Source: Girardinichthys multiradiatus (lineage: Eukaryota; Chordata; Actinopteri; Cyprinodontiformes; Goodeidae). From it: a stretch of DNA of 64,000 nt. The position numbers were made by a program, and so were the translations under genes. The notes under the pieces are model-generated. The model saw only the letters and a program-made list of their open reading frames with translations, made no database searches and was not told the DNA's origin. Shown piece by piece: positions 36,001 to 45,944 of the stretch (its first letter is position 1; each line of letters starts with the position of its first letter). The stretch is from positions 28,847,958 through 28,911,957 of the forward strand of contig NC_061805.1 in assembly GCF_021462225.1 (NCBI RefSeq), in the 5' to 3' direction.

Positions 36001-39000
36001 ACAGCAGATCTGAAGAAGCCTCTGACTGAAGACACTGTTGTTGTAGGACAGTCTCATGAAGAGGATGCTCAGGGTTCTCGATAATGTTCTTCATTTTATG
36101 AAGAATCCGTCTTTGTATAATGATCTCCAGAGGTTCCAGAGGAGTCCCCGGAGCAGAGCCAGCCATCTTTATTAGCTTGTTGAGCATTTAAGTCCCTGGT
36201 TCTGATGCTGCTTCCCCAGCAGATGATGGCAGAAGAGATTACACTTTCCACAACAGACTTATAGAAGATATGCAGCATCTTGCTGCAAACACAGAAGGTC
36301 CTAAGCTTCCTCAAGAAGTACAGCCTGCTCTGTCCTTTCTTGTAGATGGCTTCACAGTTCCATCTTCACTCCAGTCTGTTGTCCAGGTGAACACCACGAC
36401 ATTTATACTCCTCCACCACCTCCACTTCTTCTCCCATGATGGAAATAGTGTTTGACCTATTCCTGTTTCTCTTAAAAATCTACAATCATCTCCTTTGTTT
36501 TATTGACGTGCAAGATGAGATGATTGTTTCTACACAATGCGGTCCACCAGTTCACTGTACTCAGCTTCTTGTCCATCTTTGATCCAACCCACGACTGTAG
36601 AATCATCCGAGTATTTCTGCAGTTGGCAGGAGTCTTGTCTTTTACTGGAAATCTGATGTATACAGAGTGCAAAGGAATGGTGAGATTACAGTCACCTGTG
36701 GTGCTCCTGTGCTGCTGACGACCTGGTTAGATGCACACCCCTTCACTCTCACAAACTGTGGTCGGTATGTCAGGTAGTATTTTCCACCTGACTCTTCTGG
36801 AGTTTCTGACAAAGCAGGTTAGGATGCTGAGCTGGTTTCTGACCAGAACCTATTGAAGAATTTGTTTAGTTAATTGGCTCTATGCAGAATCTACTGGTCC
36901 AGTCGTCCTTCTGCTTGAAGCCTGTGATCTTCATCCCTAACCATACATCTCTGATATTATTTTACTGGAGCTTGCTCTCCAGTTTCTTCCTGTACACATC
37001 CTTGGTGTCTCTTATCTTGAATTTTGGTTGCTTCTGTATACTCCTCAATAATTCCCTGTCTCTTCCTCTTGAAGGCCCTTTTTTTCTGTTAAGCAGGTCC
37101 TTCAGGTCACTGGTGATCCAGGGTTGGTTATTGGGGAAGCATCTCGCCGTTCTGGTGGGGGTGGTGTTATCCACACAGAATTTTATATAGTCGGTCACAC
37201 ACTGAGTCATGGCTGTGATGTCCTCTCCATGTGGCTGGCACAGTGCATCCCAGTCTGTAGCCTCAAAGCAACCTCGCAGGGCTTCTTCAGCTTCCTGTGA
37301 CCATCTCACAGTTCTCTTTACTACATTTGGCCTCCGAACAAGGGGCTTATATTTTGAACAGAGAAAAATAAGATTGGGATCTGATTTGCCTAGAGGAGGT
37401 CTTGCTTTAGAGATCCATGAGTCCTTGACATTTACATATTAAAAATCTAACAATTTGTTTTCTCTAGTAAAGCAGCCGACAAACTATTGAAACATTGGAA
37501 GTGTAGAAGAGAGCATGGTTAAAATCACCAGATATTGCCACAGATGCATTGGGGTGTTGTGTCTGTAGTTTAGCAACAACTGAACTGATGACATCACATG
37601 TAGTGTTGGCAACAGCTAAAGGTATACTGCTGAACTCTCTGGGTAAATAATATGGATGAAAACTTACTGCTAACAGTTAAATGTCTGGACTGCAGAGACA
37701 ACACTTCACAGTAGCATGTCCTGGATTACACCATCTGATGTTCACAAGTACTGCTAATCCACCTCCTTTGCGTTTTCTGCTCCTCTTAAAATGTCTGTTT
37801 GCATGTCTGGTCAGAAAGAGTGGCTAAAAGACGCTGGAGTCAGGGATATGATCCTGCAGCCATGTCTCAGTGAAAAACCTAATACTGCATTCCTGATACT
37901 CTGGCTGGGTCCTTTGTAGGGCCTGGAGTTCATCCAACTTGTTTCCCAACAATCTCACGTTGCCCATCATGATCGATGGAAGACATGGTTAGAACTTCCT
38001 TCTTCTTTCTCATCTCTTTGCTCCTGCTCTGCATCCACTGCGCCTCCTTTTCAACTTATCAGGGATTTGGGGTTGCAGTTGTTTTATTTGAGCTTTTGAG
38101 ATATTAATCAGCTGCTCCTAGTTGTAAAGAACCACCCCGCTGCCAGGGTGACACATCATAACACATGTCCAATACTAAAAAAGTGTCAGCAAAAATCCTT
38201 CCAGCTGCACAACATCCGATACCACAGAGGATATTCATCCAAAAATGTATTTTTATCCGCCACAAGAGGAAATCAAGTTCTTAAAAAGAATTAATCAGAA
38301 TTAAATGTAACAGAGCCACTCCAACCTGCTGCCACCTTGAGTAGCACAATTCAAGAATGCTAATTCTTGTACACCAAATAGCACAAGTTCGGTCATTTTG
38401 GATAGAGGGCACCTGTGAACAGTTAATTTGAAGTCTTTGCACTGGTTCCCATTTGGATTTAGATCAGGACTTTAACTGGTCATTCTAACGTGATTTGATC
38501 TTAACCATTCCATTTAGCTCTGGCTGTATGTTTTTAGCTTCATTGTCCTGCTAGAATGTGTACCTCTATTTCAAATTGCAAATATGACTTCATATGGCCT
38601 CTTTGCTCTTGAGACTTCTCCATATGGCTGTATTGGTGGAGTTCGTGACTATTCAGGTGACAAATTCTCCACCTGAGCTGTGAATGCAGCTCTTGCACAG
38701 TGCATGCCAAACTGAAAATTAATTGTGTAAAATATTGAAAATCCTTCCACTTTACAATTATGCACCAGCCTTTGTTGGTCACATAACAGCCAAACAAAAA
38801 CATTAAAGTTAGTGGTTTAAACGTGACAAAGGTATGTGAATAATTTTTCAAGGACCTTGATATCTTTTGCTCCAGATCACTGATGGTATTGATTTTGCTT
38901 TGCAGCTCGCCCTCTTGGCAAAGAGATCACCATGAGTCAAGCGTACCAGAATATGTGTGCTGGCATGTACAAGGTAGGCAAAAGTAAATGATCTTTCACA

Positions 39001-40012
39001 CCATTTTCTGACATGCAACAGTTTTTCCATGGCCTTCCTACTTTCCTCTCGTCAGACCATGGTAGCTTTGGATATGGACGGAAAGGTGCGAAAGCCCCAG
39101 TTTGAGCTGGACAGTGAACAAGTCCGCTATGAGCATCGTTTTGCTCCCTTCAATAGTGTGGTCACTCCCCCACCTGTGCACTACATCCAGTTCAAGGTAC
39201 CGTTCATGTGCAACTTATCTTTTTCCTATCATCCCACCCTAACCTTTTCTCTTACCGGCCCCTCTGATTTTATTTTTCTTCCCTATTCCAGGAGATGTCT
39301 GATCTGAAGAAGTATAATCCTCCACCAGGTTCTGCAGACCTCTACCTGGCCGCCAGCAAACACTTTCAGCAGGCCAAGCTCATCCTAGAAAGTGTGCCAA
39401 ACCCAGACGCTGAGGTCAGGAAGTCAATCTGTTTTTAAAACTATTTGATTCTTTCATGGGGGAACATTCTCAAGTTTTACAAGTAAAAAAAAAAAGTAAA
39501 AAGTTTAAAGAGCGAATAAAGAATGCATTTCCTGATATAATGAAATTGCTTAACATTTAAGAATGTTATTGAAGATTAAACATCTACCCCTACCCCATCT
39601 ATTAGTGCTCCTATTATCATGTTGAAAACACAGGTCAAATTTATTTCTTCTCCAATATTTATGACTATTAATAACAACAAATAAATTATTCATGGCAGGT
39701 GAACCGCATACTGAAGGTGGCTAAGCCCAACATTGTAGTGATGAAGCTCCTAGCTGGAGGTCACAAGAAGGAAACCAAGGTAACACAATTTAATTATGAT
39801 GATTTTCTCTGTGTACTGTTTCAAAATCTAGAGTAGTTTATGTTTTTAATAAGTAAGCAGTCTGTTTGCAGTACAGTGCTTCTTTTAGCTGTTGTTTTAT
39901 GCCAACGCTATGTTATTGAGGTATGATGGACTTTACTCTCCTGTATCTTCAGGTGCTGCCAGAGTTTGACTTCTCCGCTCACAAATATTTCCCTATTGTC
40001 AAGATAATTTGA
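24047..40012 (+). CDS. naa35: N-alpha-acetyltransferase 35, NatC auxiliary subunit (Mak10 family), complete
   Basis: NAA35 is the large scaffold/ribosome-anchoring subunit of NatC (with NAA30 and NAA38), which acetylates N-terminal Met before hydrophobic residues during translation. Coding exons: 24047-24167, 24264-24297, 24523-24637, 24767-24841, 25594-25761, 26827-26893, 26982-27025, 27108-27158, 27455-27538, 28609-28723, 28959-29137, 29283-29342, 30782-30888, 31057-31123, 31249-31347, 34783-34961, 35087-35223, 38906-38973, 39056-39196, 39292-39414, 39699-39779, 39953-40012. Together they make 2175 bases, 724 aa, against about 725 in human. Landmarks in order: [94 protein letters not shown], a Lys-rich run near residues 558-567, and [12 protein letters not shown]. 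Every junction has GT-AG and consistent phase. The start has a CACC context and matches the family N-terminus. No lesion was found. Confidence 0.97.
25080..25480 (-). mobile_element. Tc1-like transposon fragment in naa35 intron
   Basis: Minus-oriented leader of a fish Tc1 family (GCACAATTGTTCCTGGATATTTGACC, GCACTGACCTGGTTTTTAAGCATAGTCCAC). No open transposase. Related debris occurs at 50280-50680. Confidence 0.55.
26140..26600 (+). repeat. Polypyrimidine (CTTCC-type) tract
   Basis: About 460 bases, overwhelmingly C and T, in an imperfect TTCC/CTTT pattern between naa35 exons ending 25761 and starting 26827. The long open frames within it are a composition artefact. Confidence 0.9.
28203..28400 (+). 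mobile_element. tRNA-derived SINE
   Basis: A Pol III A-box-like segment (GCGCAGCGGTGGTGCGTGA) is followed about 55 bases later by a B box (GGTCCGAGTCCCGGC), then a body with CCTCCCCTCTCTCTCC and an AATAAA-rich tail. This matches the common fish tRNA-SINE layout. Sense orientation in a naa35 intron. Confidence 0.75.
29400..30480 (-). mobile_element. Degenerate Tc1-like element in naa35 intron
   Basis: Left end TACAACACGCTCCACAATTAG (29402) is followed by minus-oriented Tc1 transposase debris (e.g. the complement around 30080-30240). No intact frame, and the right end was not found. Confidence 0.55.
31690..34745 (-). mobile_element. DIRS-like tyrosine-recombinase retrotransposon, degraded
   Basis: Inverted terminal sequences: 31706-31785 is inverted relative to 34593-34668, and 31860-31930 relative to about 34695-34745 (both contain TAGGGATGACATAGAACG or its complement). 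This fits the inverted repeats plus internal complementary region of DIRS elements. Minus-strand coding debris runs in DIRS order: a gag-like region (34250-33800), an RNase H C-terminus (33192-32959; [31 protein letters not shown]), and a tyrosine recombinase-like end (32200-32015; [15 protein letters not shown]). The RT core is mostly missing, and the expected catalytic Tyr region reads FHRV. Antisense in a naa35 intron. Confidence 0.75.
35297..38862 (-). mobile_element. Old Tc1-like element interrupted by LINE insertions
   Basis: Left end GTACGGTGTCTTGCAAAATTA (35303) and right end AATAATTTTTCAAGGACCTTGA (38862). Transposase leader on the minus strand continues at 35690-35855 and resumes at 38340-38700. 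It is split by a LINE-type fragment (about 35404-35690) and a 2.5 kb LINE (35857-38337), all inside one naa35 intron. Confidence 0.65.
35857..38337 (-). mobile_element. LINE (CR1/L2-group-like), longest copy of a second family
   Basis: Minus-strand debris of an APE-type LINE ORF2. A mid-protein stretch at 37309-36962 ([30 protein letters not shown]) is followed by the reverse transcriptase C-terminus at 36455-35999 ([40 protein letters not shown]). The tail of AATTCAATT-type repeats is at 35857-35880. Multiple stops and frameshifts; the RT catalytic region is largely deleted. Antisense to naa35. Clade call is tentative. Confidence 0.75.
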
Positions 40013-40072
40013 TTCCTGCAGCCCCTCATCTGAAGTGTGCAAATGCCCTGACCCAGTCCACTTTGGAACAAT

Positions 40073-40078
40073 AATAAA
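40073..40078 (+). terminator. naa35: naa35 polyadenylation signal
   Basis: AATAAA lies 61 bases after the naa35 stop codon and is followed by T/G-rich DNA. This implies a very short 3'UTR. Further AATAAA copies occur after 40400 and could serve longer isoforms. Confidence 0.6.
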
Positions 40079-40756
40079 AACACCCATCTGTAATATCATG
40101 TAGACTAATTTCTTGTTTTTATTTTTCACTTTAATGAGGTGAAATCAGACCAGAAAACTGATGTGGGCCTGAATCAGAAACATCCACATTTGGATTGGTA
40201 GTCATGGTTGTTTTTTTGTTGTTTTATTTTTTTATATGTGGGGAAATGCTTTTAACTGTGTTAAGAACTGATGGATGGAAAGGAAAGCACCTTCTGAACC
40301 GTCTTGTAAAGAATGCTGTGACAATAATGTTTGCATATCATTAAATCAAATATATCAAATAATATCATCTTGACGACTGTGAGTTTGAAAAAACGAAAGC
40401 ATACCTTTTTAAACTTTGAAATAAAAACTTTCTGTAGGTCTGTCACAGATGAGCAGATGTGGACTGGAGAAGTTTGATTTTATGTCTGCAAAAAAATGCT
40501 GTATTGTGCATATTGTTAGGTCTGGTTGACCCATTGTTAATGTATTAAAAATGTTAAATTTTTTAAATAAAGTGAATACATTAGAAATAATAAATTAATA
40601 TTTAGCTCCAATTGGGTCCATTTCTGGTAATATCGTGTAAAAGGAGATATTTTTACATAGAGCCAGGGCTCACCAAAGGTATTATTTCATGGCTGCTTAG
40701 GGCCCCTGTTGGCTTCAAATTTAAATTAAAATTCAAAAGAAAAACTGATTACTTAT

Positions 40757-42450
40757 ACAATGCGGATAATTAGTATTTGATACACTGCATATTCTGCAGG
40801 TTTTCCCACTCCCATGCATTTAGAAGTCTTTAATTTTTATCATAGCTACTCTTCAACTGTGAGTGACTGAATCTAAAACTAAAATCCAGAAAATCACATT
40901 TTGTGATGTTTAAGTAATTAATTTGCATTTTATTGCATGACATAAGTATTTGATCACCTAACAACCAGTAAGAATCCCAGCTCTCACAGATCTAGTTCTT
41001 TAAGAAGCCCTCCTGTTCTCCACTCATTACCTGTATTAACTGCACCTGTTTGAACTCATTATCTGTATAAAAGACACCTGTGCACACACTCAATCAAACA
41101 TACTGTCCTCTTCACAAAGGTCAAAACCTGGGAGCTGTGTGAGGACATCAGGGATAAAATAGTAGACCTGCACAAGGCTGGGATGGGCTAAAGGAAAATA
41201 GTCACGTTCAGATGGGGCGCAATTATAAGAAAATGGAAGGATTCAAGATGATGGACAATCTCCCTCGGTCTGGGGATCCATGCAAGATCTCACCTCGTGA
41301 GGCATCAATGATGAGTGGTGGCCTAGTGGTTAGAACAGGAGGTTTGTGTTCCAGAGGGGACACAAGGGGCCAGGTTCATATCCCACAGATTACCACTCTG
41401 GGTCCCTGAGCAAGACCCTTAGCCCCAGAATTCTCCTTGGGCGCCGCACAATGGCAGCCCACTGCTCCCTGTAAGGGATGGGTTAAATGCAGAGGGATCA
41501 GCCTAGAACTACACAACAGGACTTAGTCAATGACCTGAAGAAAGCTGGGACCACAGACTCAAAGAACACCATTAGTAATACACTACACAGCCATGGATTA
41601 AAATCCAGCAGCGCATGCAAGGTCCCCCTGCTCAAGCCAAAGCATGTCCAGGCCTGTCTGAAGTTTGCCAGTGAGCATCTGGATGATCCAGAGGAGGAAT
41701 GGGAGAAGGACATGTGATCTGGTGAGACACAATTGAGCTTTTTGGTCTAAACTCCACTCGCAGTGTTTGGAAGAAGGATGAGTAAAACTCCAATAACACC
41801 ATCCCTACCGTGAAGTATGGAGGTGGAAGCATCATTTATTTAAGGATGCTTTTCTGCAAAGGGGACAGGACGACGGCACCGTATTGAGGAGAAGATTGAT
41901 TGGGCCATGTATCGGGAGATCTTAGCCAACAACCTCCCTCCCTCATTGAGGGCATTGAAGATTGGTTGTGGCTGGGTCTTCCAGCATGACAACGACCCGA
42001 AGCACAGAGCCAGGGCAACTAAGGAGTGGCTCTGTAAGAAGAATCTTAAGGTCCCAATCGGAAATCTTTGGAGGTACCTGAAAGTCTGTACTGCCCAGCG
42101 GCAGCCCCGAAACTTGGAGAAGATCTGCATGGAGGAGTAGTCCAAAATCCTTGCTGCAGTGTGTGCAAACCTTGTCAAGAACTACAGGAAATGTCTGATA
42201 TCTGTAATTGCAAAGAAAGGTTTCTGTACCAAATTTAAAGTTTTGTTTTTCTAATGTATCAAATACTTATGCAATAAAATGCAAATGAATTACTTGAATA
42301 TCACACAATGGGATTTTCTGGATTTTTGTTTTAGATTCTGTCACTCACTGTCAAAGAGTACCTATGATAAAAATTAAAGACTTCTACATGCTTTGCAGAT
42401 GGGAAAAGCTGCAAAATTGGCAGTGTGTCAAATACTTGTTCTCCCCACTG
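40757..42450 (+). mobile_element. Degenerate Tc1-like element (TCAAATACTTGTTCTCCCCACTG family)
   Basis: The left inverted repeat from about 40757 (TTAGTATTTGATACACTGCA) matches the right end (CAGTGTGTCAAATACTTGTT ... CCCCACTG, 42450). The transposase is recognisable but broken: DQPRTTQQDLVNDLKKAGTT (41487-41717), [18 protein letters not shown] (about 41970), then AAATTTAAAG instead of a clean stop near 42235. A SINE sits at 41313-41500. Confidence 0.8.
41313..41500 (+). mobile_element. tRNA-derived SINE inserted in the Tc1 remnant
   Basis: A box TGGCCTAGTGGTTAGAAC (41319-41336) and B box GGTTCATATCCCA (41373-41385; consensus GGTTCGAATCC) are followed by a body with CCCTGAGCAAGACCCTTAGCC and GGGTTAAATGCAGAGG. 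It replaces part of the transposase frame. Confidence 0.8.
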
Positions 42451-42839
42451 TATACAGAGTAATATATTCCATATCAGTTTCCCTTTTTAATTTAGATGTT
42501 TTCGGCTTACGGCTATTAAAATGAATAGATTTCTCAGAAAGGAATACATAAACCCAATAAAAAGGCTGATTGTGTACTTTTATCCTCCACTCAACTTTTC
42601 ATTAGCACTCTTGGATACATTACTGTCTTAAAAGTTTTTTTTAGCAGTGACCTTGAATGGCTCACCCTCCCTGTGACTGTACTGGACAACTGGCAATTTA
42701 GTCTTTAATCTTCAAAAAAACTGAGGTTATACTTTTTTTGAGAAACAGAATGTGTTTTTTCATTAGCTGCAAGTTATAATTGTCAAACTTAACAGAAATA
42801 CGTGACCCTGTGTGTATAATATATGATAATCCTGTATAT

Positions 42840-44055
42840 GCAATGCAGTGAAAAACGTTTGCCCCCTTACATGTTTGTTTCTTTGCTTTTTTTTGGGTCA
42901 CACTTAAATGTTTTAGATCATCAAAATGATTTTATTATTGGACAAAGATAACATGAGTAAATACAAAAATATTTTAAAATGATGGGAAAAAAGCTATCCA
43001 AACTAACCTGGCCTTTTGGGGAAGAAGTAAATGCCCCTTCACCTAAGAACTAGTTGTCCTTGATCCGACCCTGTTTGAGTATGAACAGTGTGTTTAAGGT
43101 CATAATATGGAATCTGAACTGGATTTAACTCCAGACTTTGGCTAGGCCACTCCAAAATTTCATTTTTTGTGAGTCATTTAGAGGTGGCCCTGCTACTGTG
43201 CAGGGCCACCTGTGCTACTGTGCTCCTGTTGTAGAACAAAGTGTGGTTGGGCTGTACTTCCAGAATATATGGCTGGACATTCTCCAGCAGGATAGCCTGG
43301 TAAAACGCAAAATTCATATTCCATCAATTGTGGCAAGTTGTTCAGGTCTTGAGGAAGCACAGCAGCCCCAAAAATTTCACTACCACCACCATGTTTAACT
43401 GTCAGTATGATGGGCTATTTATGAAATGCTGTGTCAGTTTTAGATCAGATGTTTCATGACAGACAATTTTGAGAAATGTGAGATGGGACTTTGTGTTCGT
43501 TTGTGGTCAATAGTGGTTTTGGAATTGGAACTCTCTTATGGAGGCCATTTTTGCCCAGTCTCCATTATTGTTGAATCATGACCTTAACTGATGGTTCACT
43601 GTCGTCCCAAAGTCTCAGAAACGGCTTCGTAACCCTTTTCTGGACTGATAGATTTCAACGACTTTGTTTCTCTACTGTTTTTGAATTATTTTTTTTTTGA
43701 TGATGTGTTGCCCTTTGAGATCCCTCAGTCATTAGAGATGTTCAATTTAAATTAATTAATATCTGCAGCTCAGGTAATAATCAGACCTGGATTTGGCTAA
43801 TAAAGTTAAGCTTAGCTTTGTAAAAGAAGAGTTTAATCACAATTAATTCATGTTTATACAAGGGATCACTTACATTTTTCCATTGTTTAGATAGCTTTTT
43901 TCACCATAATAAATGAAATCAGCATTTAAAAACTCTTTTGCGTATTTAATTAAATTATCTTTATCCCATATTAAAATTCGTTTGATGATCTGAAACATTT
44001 AGGTGTGACTAAAAAGCAAAATTGTCAAACATCTGTGAGGGGGCAAACACAGCTC
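42840..44055 (-). mobile_element. Degenerate Tc1-like element
   Basis: Left end GCAGTGAAAAACGTTTGCCCCC (42846) and right end GTGAGGGGGCAAACACAGC (about 44050) are inverted partners, and subterminal inverted repeats are also visible (TCACACTTAAATGTTTTAGATC / GATCTGAAACATTTAGGTGTG). The minus-strand transposase is shattered. Confidence 0.7.
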
Positions 44056-44059
44056 TGTA

Positions 44060-45840
44060 TTATGCTGAGATAGAAGTGGGCCCCCAAAATAAATTATCTT
44101 CCGGGCCTCCTACAACTTTGGACCAGCTCTGCAGAGGACACACTTTTCACCACATTCACAAATGAACTGAGGAATTTAAATGTAGCGTTTCGATTTAAAT
44201 AAACATTTAGCACAAAATTTTCAGAATAGGACAAAATAAGTAGACATGTATGTTTAAAGGCTTGTGTTGAATTTAACATAGAACGTGTTTATTGTTCTCT
44301 GTCTCTGAGCCCATCAACTGAGGCGTATCAGTTCTATGAAAATGGCCACCTTGATGTAAAGTCTGCCACATCAGAGTTTAAAGTACAGCTTAAACACCCA
44401 GATATGGAAATAACAAGGCTGTTATTCAAGTATAACTGACAACATGCATCTGAAACAGTTGTATCATTCTTTTCTATGGAAAGGAGGGGTTGCATAAAGA
44501 GTTGCTAAGTACAAACTATTCAAATGGTTTCAGTGGGAGTATCTAGATGGTACTTTGACTGAATAAACTTAGACTTACAAAGAAAAGAAGCAAAAGGAAG
44601 CGGTAGTCTCTTCCCCTTCAAAAACTGAGGTGAGAATGTAAGAATTTGACTTGGTGAATAGTTTTTGAAACAGTATCACAAGCCAAAGCGAACACAGAGG
44701 TCTTTGCCTTTAAATGCCTTAAACAGACATTTCAACACTTTTCTTTTATTATATCCTTTATTTATACAGGTAAAAAAAAAACTCATTATGAATAAAATAA
44801 AATAGAAAACTCAGCAGACATCTGGACAAGAAGGCAGTATGATTTACAGCAAATAAAACACAAAATATCTTGTTAGAAAAGAAATAAAACTGATATTCAG
44901 GATAAGCTAGCGAACAGTCGAACCATGTGCAGAAACAGTCACACTGACTCGTTTCTACATCCCTATGGAAATCTGTTTCATCATTTGGATACTTTAGAAA
45001 ATTATTAAGGGGTTTGTTAAAAATTCAGCAGTCTTCCTGAAAGCAGCAGTAAATGCAAGACGCAAGGATTTAGCAAAAACTTGTCATTAGTTGAAGTATG
45101 AAAAAAATAATACTACAACATTCGGGATGGGTGCACAGTGGAGCAGTTGTTAGCAATGTTTTTTCATTGTAGAAATTTTGCATGTTTGCCAGCATGCTTG
45201 GGTTCTGTCCGGGTATTCCAGCTACCTATTATATGCTGTCCAGTGTGCACTGTGTCCCTGAGCCGCTGACTGCAGTAGGTACACATGATCTTCCTGCAGT
45301 CCTGCAAAGAATTAAGCAGTCAATGAACCCATATTTATTTATTTATGCATTTTAAGCATTAACTATTAGTACCTTAAATTTCATGAACTGAATCTGAGTA
45401 AACAGTTGTAATTAAACATCCCCAAGCTTTAAATTGTAATAAATAAATAAAAAATTATTACTTCTGTGTCATTAGTTGTACTGTTGACCAACTGTTACTC
45501 CAAAAGACTTTATTGCTGAAAGATTTACTCAATGTAAGCCAGAAACTACAGTTAACAAATTCAATAAAATGTGACTATTGTTTTTTATTTAAACTTTTAC
45601 CTGTAGGCAAATGAAGGCAAATTTACAGTAAGAAAAGACATCAAAGGGCTCTAGTAGAACATAAGTAACAGAAAAATAGAAAACTTGAGATTTTATTTTT
45701 TATAAATACAAAATAAAGAGACCTTTTTATATAGCTCTTTTACATCAAAGAAGGAACATGTTGCTGCTTCTCCTCCAGAGTAATTCATCATAATTATTCC
45801 TCCCACCTCAGTTATCCCTACCCCTCACTGGCTGCCTATA
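44060..45840. other. Intergenic DNA before homologue A
   Basis: AT-rich. Apart from the repeat fragment at 45126-45250 I see no gene or element. Confidence 0.5.
45126..45250 (+). repeat. Fragment of a tRNA-like interspersed repeat
   Basis: GGTGCACAGTGGAGCAGTTGTTAGCAATG followed by GGGTTCTGTCCGGGTATTCCAGC resembles a frequent fish repeat with tRNA-like promoter sequence. Truncated. Confidence 0.5.
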
Positions 45841-45882
45841 GGTTTAAACCAATGAAAAACGTCTTCCTACCTCTGATAGGCT

Positions 45883-45899
45883 CTATAAACACTGAAAAC
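45883..45899 (+). promoter_or_regulatory. GATA plus TATA core promoter of homologue A
   Basis: TGATAGG followed by TATAAA (45894-45899) lies about 46 bases before the ATG, with a CCAAT box near 45849. The paralogue has the same TGATAGG-to-TATAAA arrangement, so the core promoter was copied with the gene. Confidence 0.6.
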
Positions 45900-45944
45900 A
45901 TTAGTGAAACATTGTTCAAGTGATCCACCTTTAGAGGGACCACA

